A stretch of 12,258 nt of DNA from the NCBI GenBank assembly GCA_026770595.1, contig MU634430.1, positions 1 to 12,258 of the forward strand. The letters are read 5' to 3'. The notes beneath the pieces are model-generated. The model was given only the letters and a program-made list of their open reading frames with translations. It had not been told where the DNA came from and ran no database searches. Shown piece after piece: positions 1 to 8,400 of this stretch. Source of the stretch: Ochromonadaceae sp. CCMP2298 (taxonomy: Eukaryota; Sar; Synurophyceae; Ochromonadales; Ochromonadaceae). Position numbers and translations under genes: made by a program. The first letter of the stretch is position 1; every line of letters starts with the position of its first letter.

Positions 1-578
1 GCGCTTATTGCAAAGGATGCTAGTGTTATTGTGAGTATACAGCGCATGGATGGCCCACATACTAGTGCACCTAACGACGCGGGAGTGTGGGAGGGGCGAA
101 TCGTCCAGCGGCAGAGCAGCTCCCACTGCGGTCTAGTTTTCCCGCCCAGTGGAGGGTCCCAAGGAGACAGCGAGGAGGTCGCAGGCTACGCTTATAATGT
201 TGGCATTGTTGATATTGGTTTGAAATCTGTCAGCAAGGCGAAACAGAAGAGTGTCCACGACGCTGCCATGTGTGCAATGTGCCAGGGACTGGACAGCACA
301 CACTTCGTCTAACATTATACCTTATATATTTTTACATTTGTTAAACAAATCGCAAATAGTGTATCTCATTATGTGCTACGGTAGGGCAAATGGTGCCTCT
401 GTAAGCAAAACAACCACTCCGCCTCGGCTTGGGAGGGAGCGGCGTGGAAGAAAGGTAAGTCCCCAGGGACTATGTCAGTCAGCACTCCGTGCATGGGCCA
501 ACAGGTAAGTCCGTCCAAGGTGCCTAAATCCTATGGTGCGCTGGGTGGTACCACCATTCCGCTCTCCGGAACAAGCTC
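1..578. other. Unassigned 5' spacer with two consensus 5' splice sites
   Basis: I recognise no gene here. Short open frames exist (for example 31-312 and 251-508 on the plus strand), but neither resembles a known family and they overlap each other. The clearest signals are two perfect plus-strand donor consensus sites, AG|GTAAGT, with the GT at 455 and 505, 50 nt apart. They would suit a spliced transcript running into the repeat region at 604-795. Joining the upstream open frame to the first candidate acceptor (618) soon hits a stop codon, so I cannot support a protein model. Confidence 0.4.
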
Positions 579-953
579 TTAAACTCCAATGCTCTTTTGA
601 ATGGCACAGTTTTTGCAGATGCTCCCTCCTCCTCTACAACTACAGCCGGAAGCAGCTCTAGCGATTGTGGCACAGTTGCAGAGGCTCCCTCCTCCTTTGC
701 AACTACAACCGAAAGCAGTTCTAGCGATTTTGGTACAGTTGCAGATGTTCCCTTCTCCTTTGCAACTACAACCGGAAGCAGCTCTAGCGATTTTTGCGGT
801 GGCCAGAGAGGCCGCCAGCGGAAGACACAGCGACCGCATCCGCATCACTTGGGACATCTGCACCTGGCGGAATGATTTGGGCTCGATCCGTACTCCATTT
901 GTAGACTGGAAAACGACGACAAGGCCGACCAAAAGTAGAAGAAGCGAGTTCAT
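579..953 (-). CDS. Possible small secreted Cys-rich triple-repeat protein (hypothetical, 124 aa)
   Basis: I do not recognise this family. The single-exon frame starts with a signal-peptide-like segment: MNS, then a Leu/Val core (LLLLLVGLVVVF), then a polar QSTNG. After a linker come three tandem repeats of 21, 21 and 22 residues. Each has the core IAR(A/T)A(S/F)GCSC(K/R)G(G/E)G(S/N)(I/L)CNC, giving four cysteines in two C-x-C pairs (C-x-K-N-C in the last). CxC pairs are common in metal-binding and disulfide-rich peptides, so a metallothionein-like or extracellular Cys-rich role is possible but only inferred. Caution: the repeat unit is a multiple of three, so two plus-strand frames are open too (597-875, Ser/Thr-rich; 601-1023, Leu/Pro/Gln-rich). 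Differences between repeat units do not clearly favour this frame (about 5 of 7 substitutions between two units are nonsynonymous). The start is the only Met placed before the hydrophobic segment. Confidence 0.4.
   Translation of the reverse strand: MNSLLLLLVGLVVVFQSTNGVRIEPKSFRQVQMSQVMRMRSLCLPLAASLATAKIARAASGCSCKGEGNICNCTKIARTAFGCSCKGGGSLCNCATIARAASGCSCRGGGSICKNCAIQKSIGV
604..795. repeat. Three tandem 63-66 bp repeats
   Basis: Three imperfect direct repeats lie at 604-669 (66 bp), 670-732 (63 bp) and 733-795 (63 bp). The first carries a 3-bp insertion (extra TTT), and units 1 and 2 otherwise differ at about 7 positions. Each unit has the plus-strand motif TTGCAG, which looks like a 3' splice acceptor (ending at 618, 681 and 744). 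The repeats encode the Cys-rich repeats of the minus-strand frame and keep all overlapping frames open. Confidence 0.85.
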
Positions 954-1061
954 GGTGGGTCTTCTTTTCCCTGAGGCTCAAAGGGTCTTCTTTGGCAGTT
1001 TCCGCGCGAAGAAGGAAGGATGACGAGGATTAGACGCTTGACTGAGGACCGAAGTGGAAGG

Positions 1062-1115
1062 GTGAAGGAGGATGGGAAGAGTGAAGGAGTGAAGGAGGAT
1101 GGGAAGAGTGGAAGG
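1062..1115. repeat. 27-bp tandem duplication
   Basis: Two adjacent copies (1062-1088 and 1089-1115) share GTGAAGGAGGATGGGAAGAG and diverge slightly at their ends. The plus strand is purine-rich (GA-rich), so this may be simple-sequence expansion. Confidence 0.75.
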
Positions 1116-1289
1116 GTGGCGCAGTGGCTTGCCAATCCAGGCTCTCCAGCAGCTCTTCGAGAATCCCAGTGGCGGAAAAAACTCCGACTGAGGAAACAAC
1201 TCCCACCGCAAACTGGGGCAGAGAGGGTGGTCTGAAGATTTGAAAAATCAAATCGCTCCCCACACACATAATCAATCTGCACATGAGAT

Positions 1290-1320
1290 GCAACCCACTG
1301 GAATCCAGGAGATGGGTTGC
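1290..1320. other. Strong inverted repeat (hairpin) upstream of the ARF-GEF
   Basis: GCAACCCA (1290-1297) pairs with TGGGTTGC (1313-1320). Directly inside, CTGG (1298-1301) pairs with CCAG (1305-1308) around a 3-nt loop AAT. A GAGA bulge (1309-1312) is left on the 3' side. That is 12 base pairs in 31 nt. No T-tract follows, so it does not look like a simple terminator. Its role is unknown. Confidence 0.6.
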
Positions 1321-1326
1321 CACGAA

Positions 1327-1374
1327 GACGCGTCCGTTACGCGAGGGGAAGACGCGTCCGTTACGTGAGGGGAA
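1327..1374. repeat. 24-bp tandem duplication
   Basis: Copies at 1327-1350 and 1351-1374 differ at one base (CGCGAGG versus CGTGAGG) and each contains ACGCGT and CCGTTACG. They start 7 bp after the hairpin at 1290-1320 and lie about 290 bp before the ARF-GEF start codon, so they could be upstream regulatory sites. That is positional inference only. Confidence 0.8.
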
Positions 1375-1660
1375 TCCGGGAATCTTTCCCAAAACCTCCA
1401 GGATTTGTTATCTCACATCATCGCCTTGCCCTCGACACTCGGTTCGGTTCCTGCCTTGGAAGGCCTGCATCAGTGCCACTCCTGCACTCATTGTGGGTTG
1501 GGATTGGCGAAGTCGACACTTCCTGTACAGTCTCCCCGTTCAACTGCGCGCAGGGTAGTCTAGCACAGTAGGATCCTCACTGCGGACTGAGTGTACGGTG
1601 GGCAGCGCTGAACGTACATAACAGACACTAGGCCGCTACGCGACAGATCGCACGTTCGAT

Positions 1661-4600
1661 ATGGAGGCCTTCGTCCTCAAAACGCTCAGGAGGCTGAAAA
1701 AGGAGTCGCCTCGTCGGTTCAAGGAGCTCCGCGATGTTTGCGATGAGATGATCGGTAAGGGGCTTGCTTTGAGCTAAGATAGAATCGCGTTGGTCTGACT
1801 TATCCTCTTGTGTCTTGCATAGCTACTCTGACCGAGAAGGATAAGGCGGCAGACAAAGAATCTCGCACCGACGCAGACCAGTACTTCGAGCCCCTGGAGA
1901 TGGCTTGCCAGACGCGCCAGCCCCGTCTGATGGAGATTTCTCTGGATGCGATCCACTTCCTCATCGGTGAGTCCCATGTGCCTCCCATCGATATCGTTTT
2001 CGGTATTGCTTACATCGATCCCCTCTCTTCCATCAGAGCACGGGTTCCTCAAGGGCAAGAGGGTCGTAACGTCGCGGCGGCCCGTGGACGCCTCTCAAGA
2101 CACAGAGGGCGAGTCAAAGCCCGTGCCGTTGATGGCTCTCACGGACTTGATAATCGAGACTGTGAGCAACTGCTCGGACGAGACGGACGACGGCGTGCAA
2201 CTGCAGGTGAGCTTAGCGAGGACACAGCTGAGCCTCACTTGATGCACCGCACCTTAACACAATCCCTCACTCTACCCCTTCTGGTCCACACCGTACTCAA
2301 TCCCTTTAGGTCATCAAAGCCCTTCTGACTGCGATAACCTCCACGCACTGTTTGGTGCACGAGGCAAGCCTGCTGCTCTCTGTGCGGGCGTGCTTCCACA
2401 TCCACCTGATCAGCAAGAACCTTATCAACAAGACCACGGCCAAGGCTGCGCTGACGCAGATCATCAGCGTCACAAACCAGCGTATGGAGGTGCACTCTGC
2501 GACTTCATCCAGCGCGGGTCTATCGCCTCTGTCGAACGACGCTGGGAAGAGCGCCTCGGTCGAAGTGGCCTCTTTTTCCCCTACCCCGAGCAGCGAGACA
2601 GACAAGACGGAGACACAAGACGAACCCGCCCCCACGACAGCGGCAAGCAACATGGTGTTTCCATCCGTGTACCACAAGGACTCGTACCTGCTCTTCCGGG
2701 CCCTCTGCAAGCTGTCCATGAAGGGACTGAGCGAGGAAACACAGTACTCCAACAGCGATGCCATCCCTCTGCAGAACAAGTAAGTCGTCTCGATGTGCCA
2801 TCCACCCCCCGAAAATTAACCCATCTCATTCCTTTCAGGGTGCTATCTCTGGAGCTCATTCTGCACATACTGAACAACACTGGGCCGGTGTTCCGCAACG
2901 AGGAGAAGTTCGTGTACGCAGTGCGCACCTACCTGTGCGTCTCGCTGCTCAGCAACTGCACCTCACACGTAGCCCAGGTGGCCGGCCTGTCCCTGCAGAT
3001 CTTCCTCGTGCTGATGCAGCAGTTCAAGGACCACCTGAAGCACGAGGTGGAGGTCTTCGTGTCCAACATATTCCTGCGCATGCTGGAGAGCGAGAACTCC
3101 ACCTACGAGCACAAGCACAGGGTTCTGCAGGTGTTCCAGAGCATATGCAAGGACCCCAAGAGTCTGGTCGAGTTGTTTATGAACTACGACTGCGACCTGG
3201 ACGCCATCAACCTCTTCTCGCGCATCGTGAATGGGCTCGCAAAAATAGCGAAGGTACGTAGCAATCAACAAGCAATTAATGGCATCTGACTCTTTACCAT
3301 CTGACTCTTTGTCCCCCCCATCTCCCATAGAACCCCTCTTTGCTGTCCACTGCGAGTCGCGACTTCATGTCCAACACGAACAAGAAGGCCCTCTCTGAGG
3401 ACCACCACACGCGCACACTGGGCCTGGAGTGCCTAGGCTCCATCCTGCAGTCCCTGGAGGTCTCTGCTGGGATGCGAGAGGGGAATGGGGACAGTGCCAT
3501 AGTCGACGAGGCTTCCTTGCCCGGTCAGCCTGACTCCGTATCTCCTGAAGAAGCACCCGCCGAAGACGAGGGCTTAAAGGACGCCGGCCCCTCGCCCAAC
3601 AATATCGTGGACGTGTACGACAAGAAGCAGAAGCTGAGCGAAGAGCTCGAGACGGGCATACTGAAGTTCAACCTGTCCCCCAAGACCGGACTGGCGTTTC
3701 TGGCCAAGGCAGGCCACATCCAGATGGACGCCCGGTCTGTGGCGGAGTTCTTCCACCAGTACCAGGACCGCCTCGACAAGACCGCCATGGGCGAGTACCT
3801 GGGCAGGGAGAGGGAATATATGGACGGCTTCTGCTTGAAGGTGCTTATATATACATATATATGAAACTCCGCCCTACCTATACCCCCTATACCTATATTT
3901 ATTTTGAACCCATTACACCCCCACCCCTCCCCACAACCACCTCCAACCCCATCCCCGCTACATCAGGTGCTGCACGAGTACGTGGAGGTGCTGGACTTCG
4001 CCGACATGCCCTTCGACCTCGCCATCAGATACTTCCTGGCGGGCTTCCGTCTGCCTGGTACGTACCTACACATAACTGTACATACACTATACATATAACT
4101 GTACATACACTATACATATAACTATGCATACACTAAACATATATACATACTCACTATCCATACTCTGTGCAGGGGAGGCGCAGAAGATCGACCGCATCAT
4201 GGAGAAATTCGCAGAGCGCTACTACCTGCAGAACAGAGAGGTGTTCGCCTCTGCTGACATGGCCTTCATCCTCGCCTTCAGCACCATCATGCTGCAAACC
4301 AACCTGCACAACCCCGCCATCCGCGACGACAAGCGCATGACCAAGGAGCAGTTCCTGAAGCAGAACAAGGGCATCTCGGCGGACGGAGAGCTGCCCGAGG
4401 ACCTGCTGATGGAGATCTACGACCGCATCGCAGCGCAGCCCATCTCGATCACCTCAGAGGCCAAGGAGACGCGCAAGGCCAAGAAGGACGAGCCAGCCTC
4501 TTTTGTCATTTTCCAAGCCACTACGGAGAAGATGAAGAAGGACGCCTTCAACGTGGAGCGCAAGGAGATGGTGCGCGCGGGCGAGGCCATGATCAAGCTC

Positions 4601-7600
4601 AGCGCCAAGCGCTCCTCCACCGTGTTCGTGAGGAGCAACGAGTCCGACGAGGCCTACGCGAGGTCCATGTTTGAGATAGTCTGGCCCCCTATGATCGGCG
4701 TGCTGAGTCAGCTGCTGGAGACGTACGACGATGACGTGATGGTGAGTCTGTGCCTGGAGTGCTTCCGCCACAGCATCCTGTCTGCCTGCCGCCTGGACCT
4801 GCCCACCGCCCGCAACACCTTCGTGAACGCGCTGCTGAAGTTCACGACTCTGGACGCGGTGAAGGAGATGAAGGCCAAGAACGTGGCCTGCATCAAGCTG
4901 ACCATGGACATCGCCCTGTCCGAGGGGGACTACTTGGAGGAGTGCTGGCTGCAGATACTGCTGGGCGTCAGCCGCCTCGCCAGACTGCAGTTGCTGGCCA
5001 GTGGGTCGCTCACTGACGACATATTCTTCAGCGACACTGACACAGACGGGAAGAGACACAGTGGCGGCATTGCCGTCACGGACCCCTTCACGAAGCTGTT
5101 CCTGGGAGCCAGCCGCGCCGAGCTGAACCGCCAGCTGGAGGAGACCAACGCGGAGATGGTGGTGCGGGTGGTGGACAGCGTGCTGGTGGACCGCCTGTTC
5201 GCCCACTCGGTGCACCTGTCAGGCCCCTCTGTGAAGCACTTCGTGGCCTCTCTGTGCGAGGTCAGCATGCTGGAATTGACCACCAGCTCTACCATGAACA
5301 GCCTGCGGGGCAAGGACTCGGCCATGGACTCCGCCGCACCTAGAGTGTTCAGTCTGCAGAAGCTGGTGGAGGTAGCGGACGGGAACATGTCCATCCGGGC
5401 GCGCTTCGACTGGTCCAGCATCTGGAGCCTGCTGGCCAAGCACTTCTCGCTGGTGGGTCTGCACGACAACCACAACGTGGCCATGTACGCCATCGACTCT
5501 CTCAAGCAGCTGTCGGTGAAGTTCCTGCAGAAAGATGAGCTGTCCAACTTCAACTTCCAGAGAGTGTTCCTGAACCCCTTCGAGAAGATAATGGCCTCCA
5601 CGGACTCGCAGGACACGATGGAGCTGGTGCTCAACTGCATAGAGGTGATGATCCGCTCCTGCGCGGGCAATATCCACTCCGGCTGGCGGTCTATATTCAC
5701 AATATTCTCCACCGCAGCAGCCAAGACCCTGCCCAACATCGCCTCCAACGCCTTCTCGATCATCCAGCAGCTGATGACCACCCAGTTCCACCTGCTGATC
5801 TTCGACTTCGTTGAGCTGATGAACTGTCTCGTGTGCTTCGCCTCCAGCCAGCACACAAACCTCGCCCTGCGCGCTCTGGACCACCTCTCGACCTGCTCCG
5901 ACCACCTCTCTGCAGGCCTGATCGACCCCACCATACACGTGCAAAACCCCTCCTCGGACGCGATGGGCATCTCTTGGGAGAAGTCCAACACGAAGATAGA
6001 GAGCATAGACGACTCGGCCGTGTTCACGCTCTGGTGGCCGCTGCTGCTGGGTCTGTCCACCAGCGTGGCCGACAACCGCCTCAAGGTGCGCAACAAGGCT
6101 TTGGAGATCCTGCAGTCCGTGCTGTGCAGGCACGGGAACATATTCTCCCCGCAGACGATGTCTGTGATATTCAAGGGGGTGCTGTTCCCCATAATCGACT
6201 CCGCCAAGACGGACTCCACGCAGCAGGTGCGGTCCGCCTGGCCCACAGAAAACCCTGCCTCGGAGGACGCAGGCTGGATAGGCACGATGGGCTCCAAGGT
6301 GCTGATGCTCTACGTGGAACTCTTCAAGATGTTCAGATCCAACGAGGCCAGTCTCTTCCCAGAGGTGCTGGCTGCCCTGCAGGGCTGCATCATGCAAGAC
6401 ACGGAGAGCCTGGCGCGGCTGGGCGTGTCCGCCATGATGGCGCTCGTGCTGTCTCTGGCGTCGGACGAGGTGGGCGTGGCGAGTCGGTTGGAGGCCGACC
6501 TGGTCTGCGAGAGGGTGGCAGACACCATGGCCAGCAGCCTGTGCCTGGACTTCGGGGGTGCGGGCCGGGTGGTGATGCAGCAGGACTACCTCCCCGCACA
6601 CGTGCAGGCATTGCTGCAGCGCTGCCCGCTCACTCGCCGCCGCAGGCTGAAACTTGGACTGCCTGACGAGTCCGAGGATGCCCACGCTGACCGGGTCATG
6701 CTGGTCGGCGAGACCGTGCGCACCCCTTTCGGAGTGGGGCACGTGGCTGAGGTAGGGCCCGCCCCAACTACGCCCCAACTGCGTCCAAACTTCTCACCAT
6801 TTTTATTCACTCTCTTTTTTATTCCTCAGCCTTCAGAGAGCGGCTCGCGCAGTCACATCGCCCTACCCTGGGGCTCGCTCTACGCTTCAGTCTCGTTCCC
6901 CCAAGTGCGAGACGTGGAACAGGACGCCGCAGAGGATAGGCTGCACGACCTGCCCTGGTCCCAGATCGCATCATCAGCAATGACTTCGATGGTCGTCACG
7001 CTGGATCTGGTGCAATTGACTAAGGAGCTGCTGGTCTCCCCGGCCTACCACTGGACTATCGGCAACTACGAAAGGTTGCTTTATTCGCTGGAGGCTGTTC
7101 ACTGGCACGCATACTGCTTCAATGAAAGCAACTCGCTGCAGCTGCAGTTACAGCAGCGCGGGTTCATGACGAAGGACAGCGCGGAGGTGCCTCACCTGCT
7201 GGACCAAGAGGTGCAGTCGCTGGAGCAGCTGCTGTTCACAGTGTTCCGCCTCTACTGCCACGACAAGCACTCTACTCCGCAGTCAGGCACAGGGGTGCAC
7301 GGAAGCGCCTCGGTAGCATTCGCCGAACCGTGGGTGGAGAGGTAAGAGCTTGATTCATTCGCATAGTATTAACTGGTATCAACTGGTACTAACATCTTGT
7401 CTCTGTTCATAGGCTGAGTTCCCTGGTGCTGACTCGCTACGTGACGCACTCCGAGTCCATCATCAAGAAATCCATAGCGAAGGGCGAGGAGGAGGAGGAG
7501 GAGGAGGATGATGATGACACTGTTTCGTCGGGCGAGGCGCCTGCAGGCTTGGCTGGTGGGGCCGAGCTGCACCAGCTGCGGCACGCGGCTTATAAGAGCC

Positions 7601-7773
7601 CCGCCCTCATTGTGCTGGAGGGCATGCTGGATCTGACCCACGAGCAGTTCCAGACAAACAAGTCTTGGGTTGTGCCGTTGTTGACGCGCGTGATCATCTG
7701 CGATGACATCGAAGTGCGCAGCTGTGTGCGTCAGATTTTCCAAAGCTTCGTCACCTTCCTGCTGATGAACTGA
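1661..7773 (+). CDS. BIG: BIG-type (Sec7) ARF guanine-nucleotide exchange factor, 10 exons, 1781 aa
   Basis: It loads GTP onto ARF GTPases at the trans-Golgi/endosome to start vesicle coat recruitment. Exons by splice signals and frame: 1661-1754, 1823-1966, 2037-2206, 2310-2779, 2839-3253, 3331-3840, 3967-4057, 4173-6751, 6830-7341, 7413-7773. All introns are GT-AG and every junction keeps frame. Order: N-terminal DCB region (about 40-290, including [14 protein letters not shown] and [16 protein letters not shown], typical of BIG1/2), a Ser/Thr-rich linker (about 200-250), the HUS box NYDCD (408-412), the Sec7 domain (about 528-724) with [17 protein letters not shown] and catalytic Glu633, then HDS regions (for example [29 protein letters not shown]). 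The length fits human BIG1/BIG2 (about 1849/1785). Oddities: a TPFG...LPWG module around 1478-1520, an acidic run (E7D4) in exon 10, and a perfect TACTAAC branch-point sequence in intron 9 (7387-7393). Start ATG1661 opens the frame that splices into the DCB region. Function very sure; the intron 6 donor (GTGCTT) and intron 8 are the least certain junctions. Confidence 0.95.
4058..4172 (+). other. ARF-GEF intron 7, splitting the catalytic Sec7 motif
   Basis: The donor is G|GTACGT and the acceptor CTGTGCAG|GG. The phase-1 intron splits the glycine codon directly before the catalytic glutamate in FRLPG|EAQ. It is AT-rich and mostly made of a 23-bp tandem repeat. Confidence 0.93.
4072..4140 (+). 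repeat. Three 23-bp tandem repeats inside ARF-GEF intron 7
   Basis: Units lie at 4072-4094, 4095-4117 (identical) and 4118-4140 (three substitutions). Each begins ATAACT and contains CATACACTA. The array fills about 60% of the 115-nt intron, so the intron seems to have grown by unit duplication. Confidence 0.9.
6752..6829 (+). other. ARF-GEF intron 8, length a multiple of three and free of stops
   Basis: The donor is GAG|GTAGGG and the acceptor ATTCCTCAG|CC, preceded by a T-rich tract (CTCTTTTTTATTCCTCAG). The 78 nt contain no in-frame stop, so retention would add 26 residues rich in Pro, Thr and Phe. I treat it as an intron because of the pyrimidine tract, and because removing it gives the compact spacing of the TPFG...LPWG module. 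Unspliced, the protein would be 1807 aa. Confidence 0.75.
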
Positions 7774-7866
7774 GTTGTATTCTAAGAAACTGTTTAGTAT
7801 TACTATTTTGTGCATTTACAATGGAACACATTACACAGACCGAGAGATCGATCGACATCTGCATCA
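7774..7866. other. 93-bp convergent 3' intergenic gap
   Basis: The ARF-GEF (plus) and PRKRIP1 (minus) stop codons face each other across 93 bp. No AATAAA is visible on either strand in the gap, so the 3' UTRs of the two genes very likely overlap. Confidence 0.8.
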
Positions 7867-8259
7867 TCACGTGTCTGCCTCGTCGTTCGTGGGTTCCTCC
7901 TCTGTCCTCGCCTTTTTCTTGTACTCCTCCTTCTTCGCTTTCTGCCTCGACCTCTTCAACGCGTTCCTCTTGGTTGTGGTGTCGTCCTTGAGTTTGTTAG
8001 AAGCAACTTTCTCCTGGAATAATCTGGCCTCCTCGTCATCCTTCAACTTTTGGTCTAAGCCATCCAGCCGAGCCTTCTCTCTATTCCTGGAGTTCAAGTA
8101 CATGTGGAACTCTCCAGACCCAGCCCCAGCAACCGACCCCATCACGTTCTCCACCTTTTCCGTTGCCACCTTGCCACCACCATCGCCTTTGTTCTCCACG
8201 TATCCCCCAACAACCTTGGTGGTGATATCCGAAAAGGCTTGGAACGAGGACTTCGGCAT
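7867..8259 (-). CDS. PRKRIP1: PRKRIP1 (DUF1168) family spliceosome-associated protein, 130 aa
   Basis: Identified by the family signature VMGSVAGAGSGEFHMYL (39-55; human has VMGSSAGAGSGEFHVYR), followed by a long charged helix (NREKARLDGLDQKL...FQEKVASNK) and a Lys/Arg-rich stretch (KRNALKRSRQKAKKEEYKKKAR) that fits nuclear localisation. The tail is acidic. In animals the family binds double-stranded RNA/PKR and is present in late (C*/P) spliceosomes; a nuclear splicing role is inferred by homology. It is shorter than human PRKRIP1 (about 184 aa). The N-terminal part carrying the family's LMKNPDK-type motif is absent, so the N-terminus is lineage-specific, encoded by an unseen upstream exon, or lost. 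I chose ATG8259: the frame stays open upstream to 8472, but that stretch is Phe/Trp/Cys-rich, unlike the family, and runs into the foldback element. No intron is apparent within the conserved part. Confidence 0.88.
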   Translation of the reverse strand: MPKSSFQAFSDITTKVVGGYVENKGDGGGKVATEKVENVMGSVAGAGSGEFHMYLNSRNREKARLDGLDQKLKDDEEARLFQEKVASNKLKDDTTTKRNALKRSRQKAKKEEYKKKARTEEEPTNDEADT

Positions 8260-8400
8260 GGCAGACACTAGGCGTAGGAGAAAAAGTGCGGAGAAGGAAC
8301 GAAGCAGCTCTTGGAACCCGGAATCTGCACCAGCTCTCAGCTGGAAGTCAACGGTCTGTCTGCACCAGCTTTGATTCGTGTGACGAATGGATTTCCAGAT

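Larger units (their letters stand above)
954..1660. other. Upstream/5' region of the ARF-GEF gene
   Basis: I see no supported gene. Short open frames occur on both strands, but they follow the tandem duplications and match no family I know. The region holds a 27-bp tandem duplication (1062-1115), a strong hairpin (1290-1320) and a 24-bp tandem duplication (1327-1374). The last 100 bases should contain the ARF-GEF transcription start and 5' UTR. I cannot point to a TATA box. Confidence 0.5.

Noticed and set aside
31-508. Plus-strand short open frames 31-312 and 251-508 as genes
   Set aside because: There is no family resemblance, signal peptide or repeat, the frames overlap each other, and the splice join I tried hits a stop.
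4930-6778. Long minus-strand open frames (4930-6297 and 5219-6778, over 450 aa each)
   Set aside because: They are antisense to the best-conserved part of the ARF-GEF, have no recognisable domain, and are explained by the strong G/C third-position bias of that exon.
7490-7516. GAG/GAT repeat in the last ARF-GEF exon as a separate repeat element
   Set aside because: It is a short acidic-run coding stretch (E7D4) common in eukaryotic proteins, so it is noted in the gene entry only.
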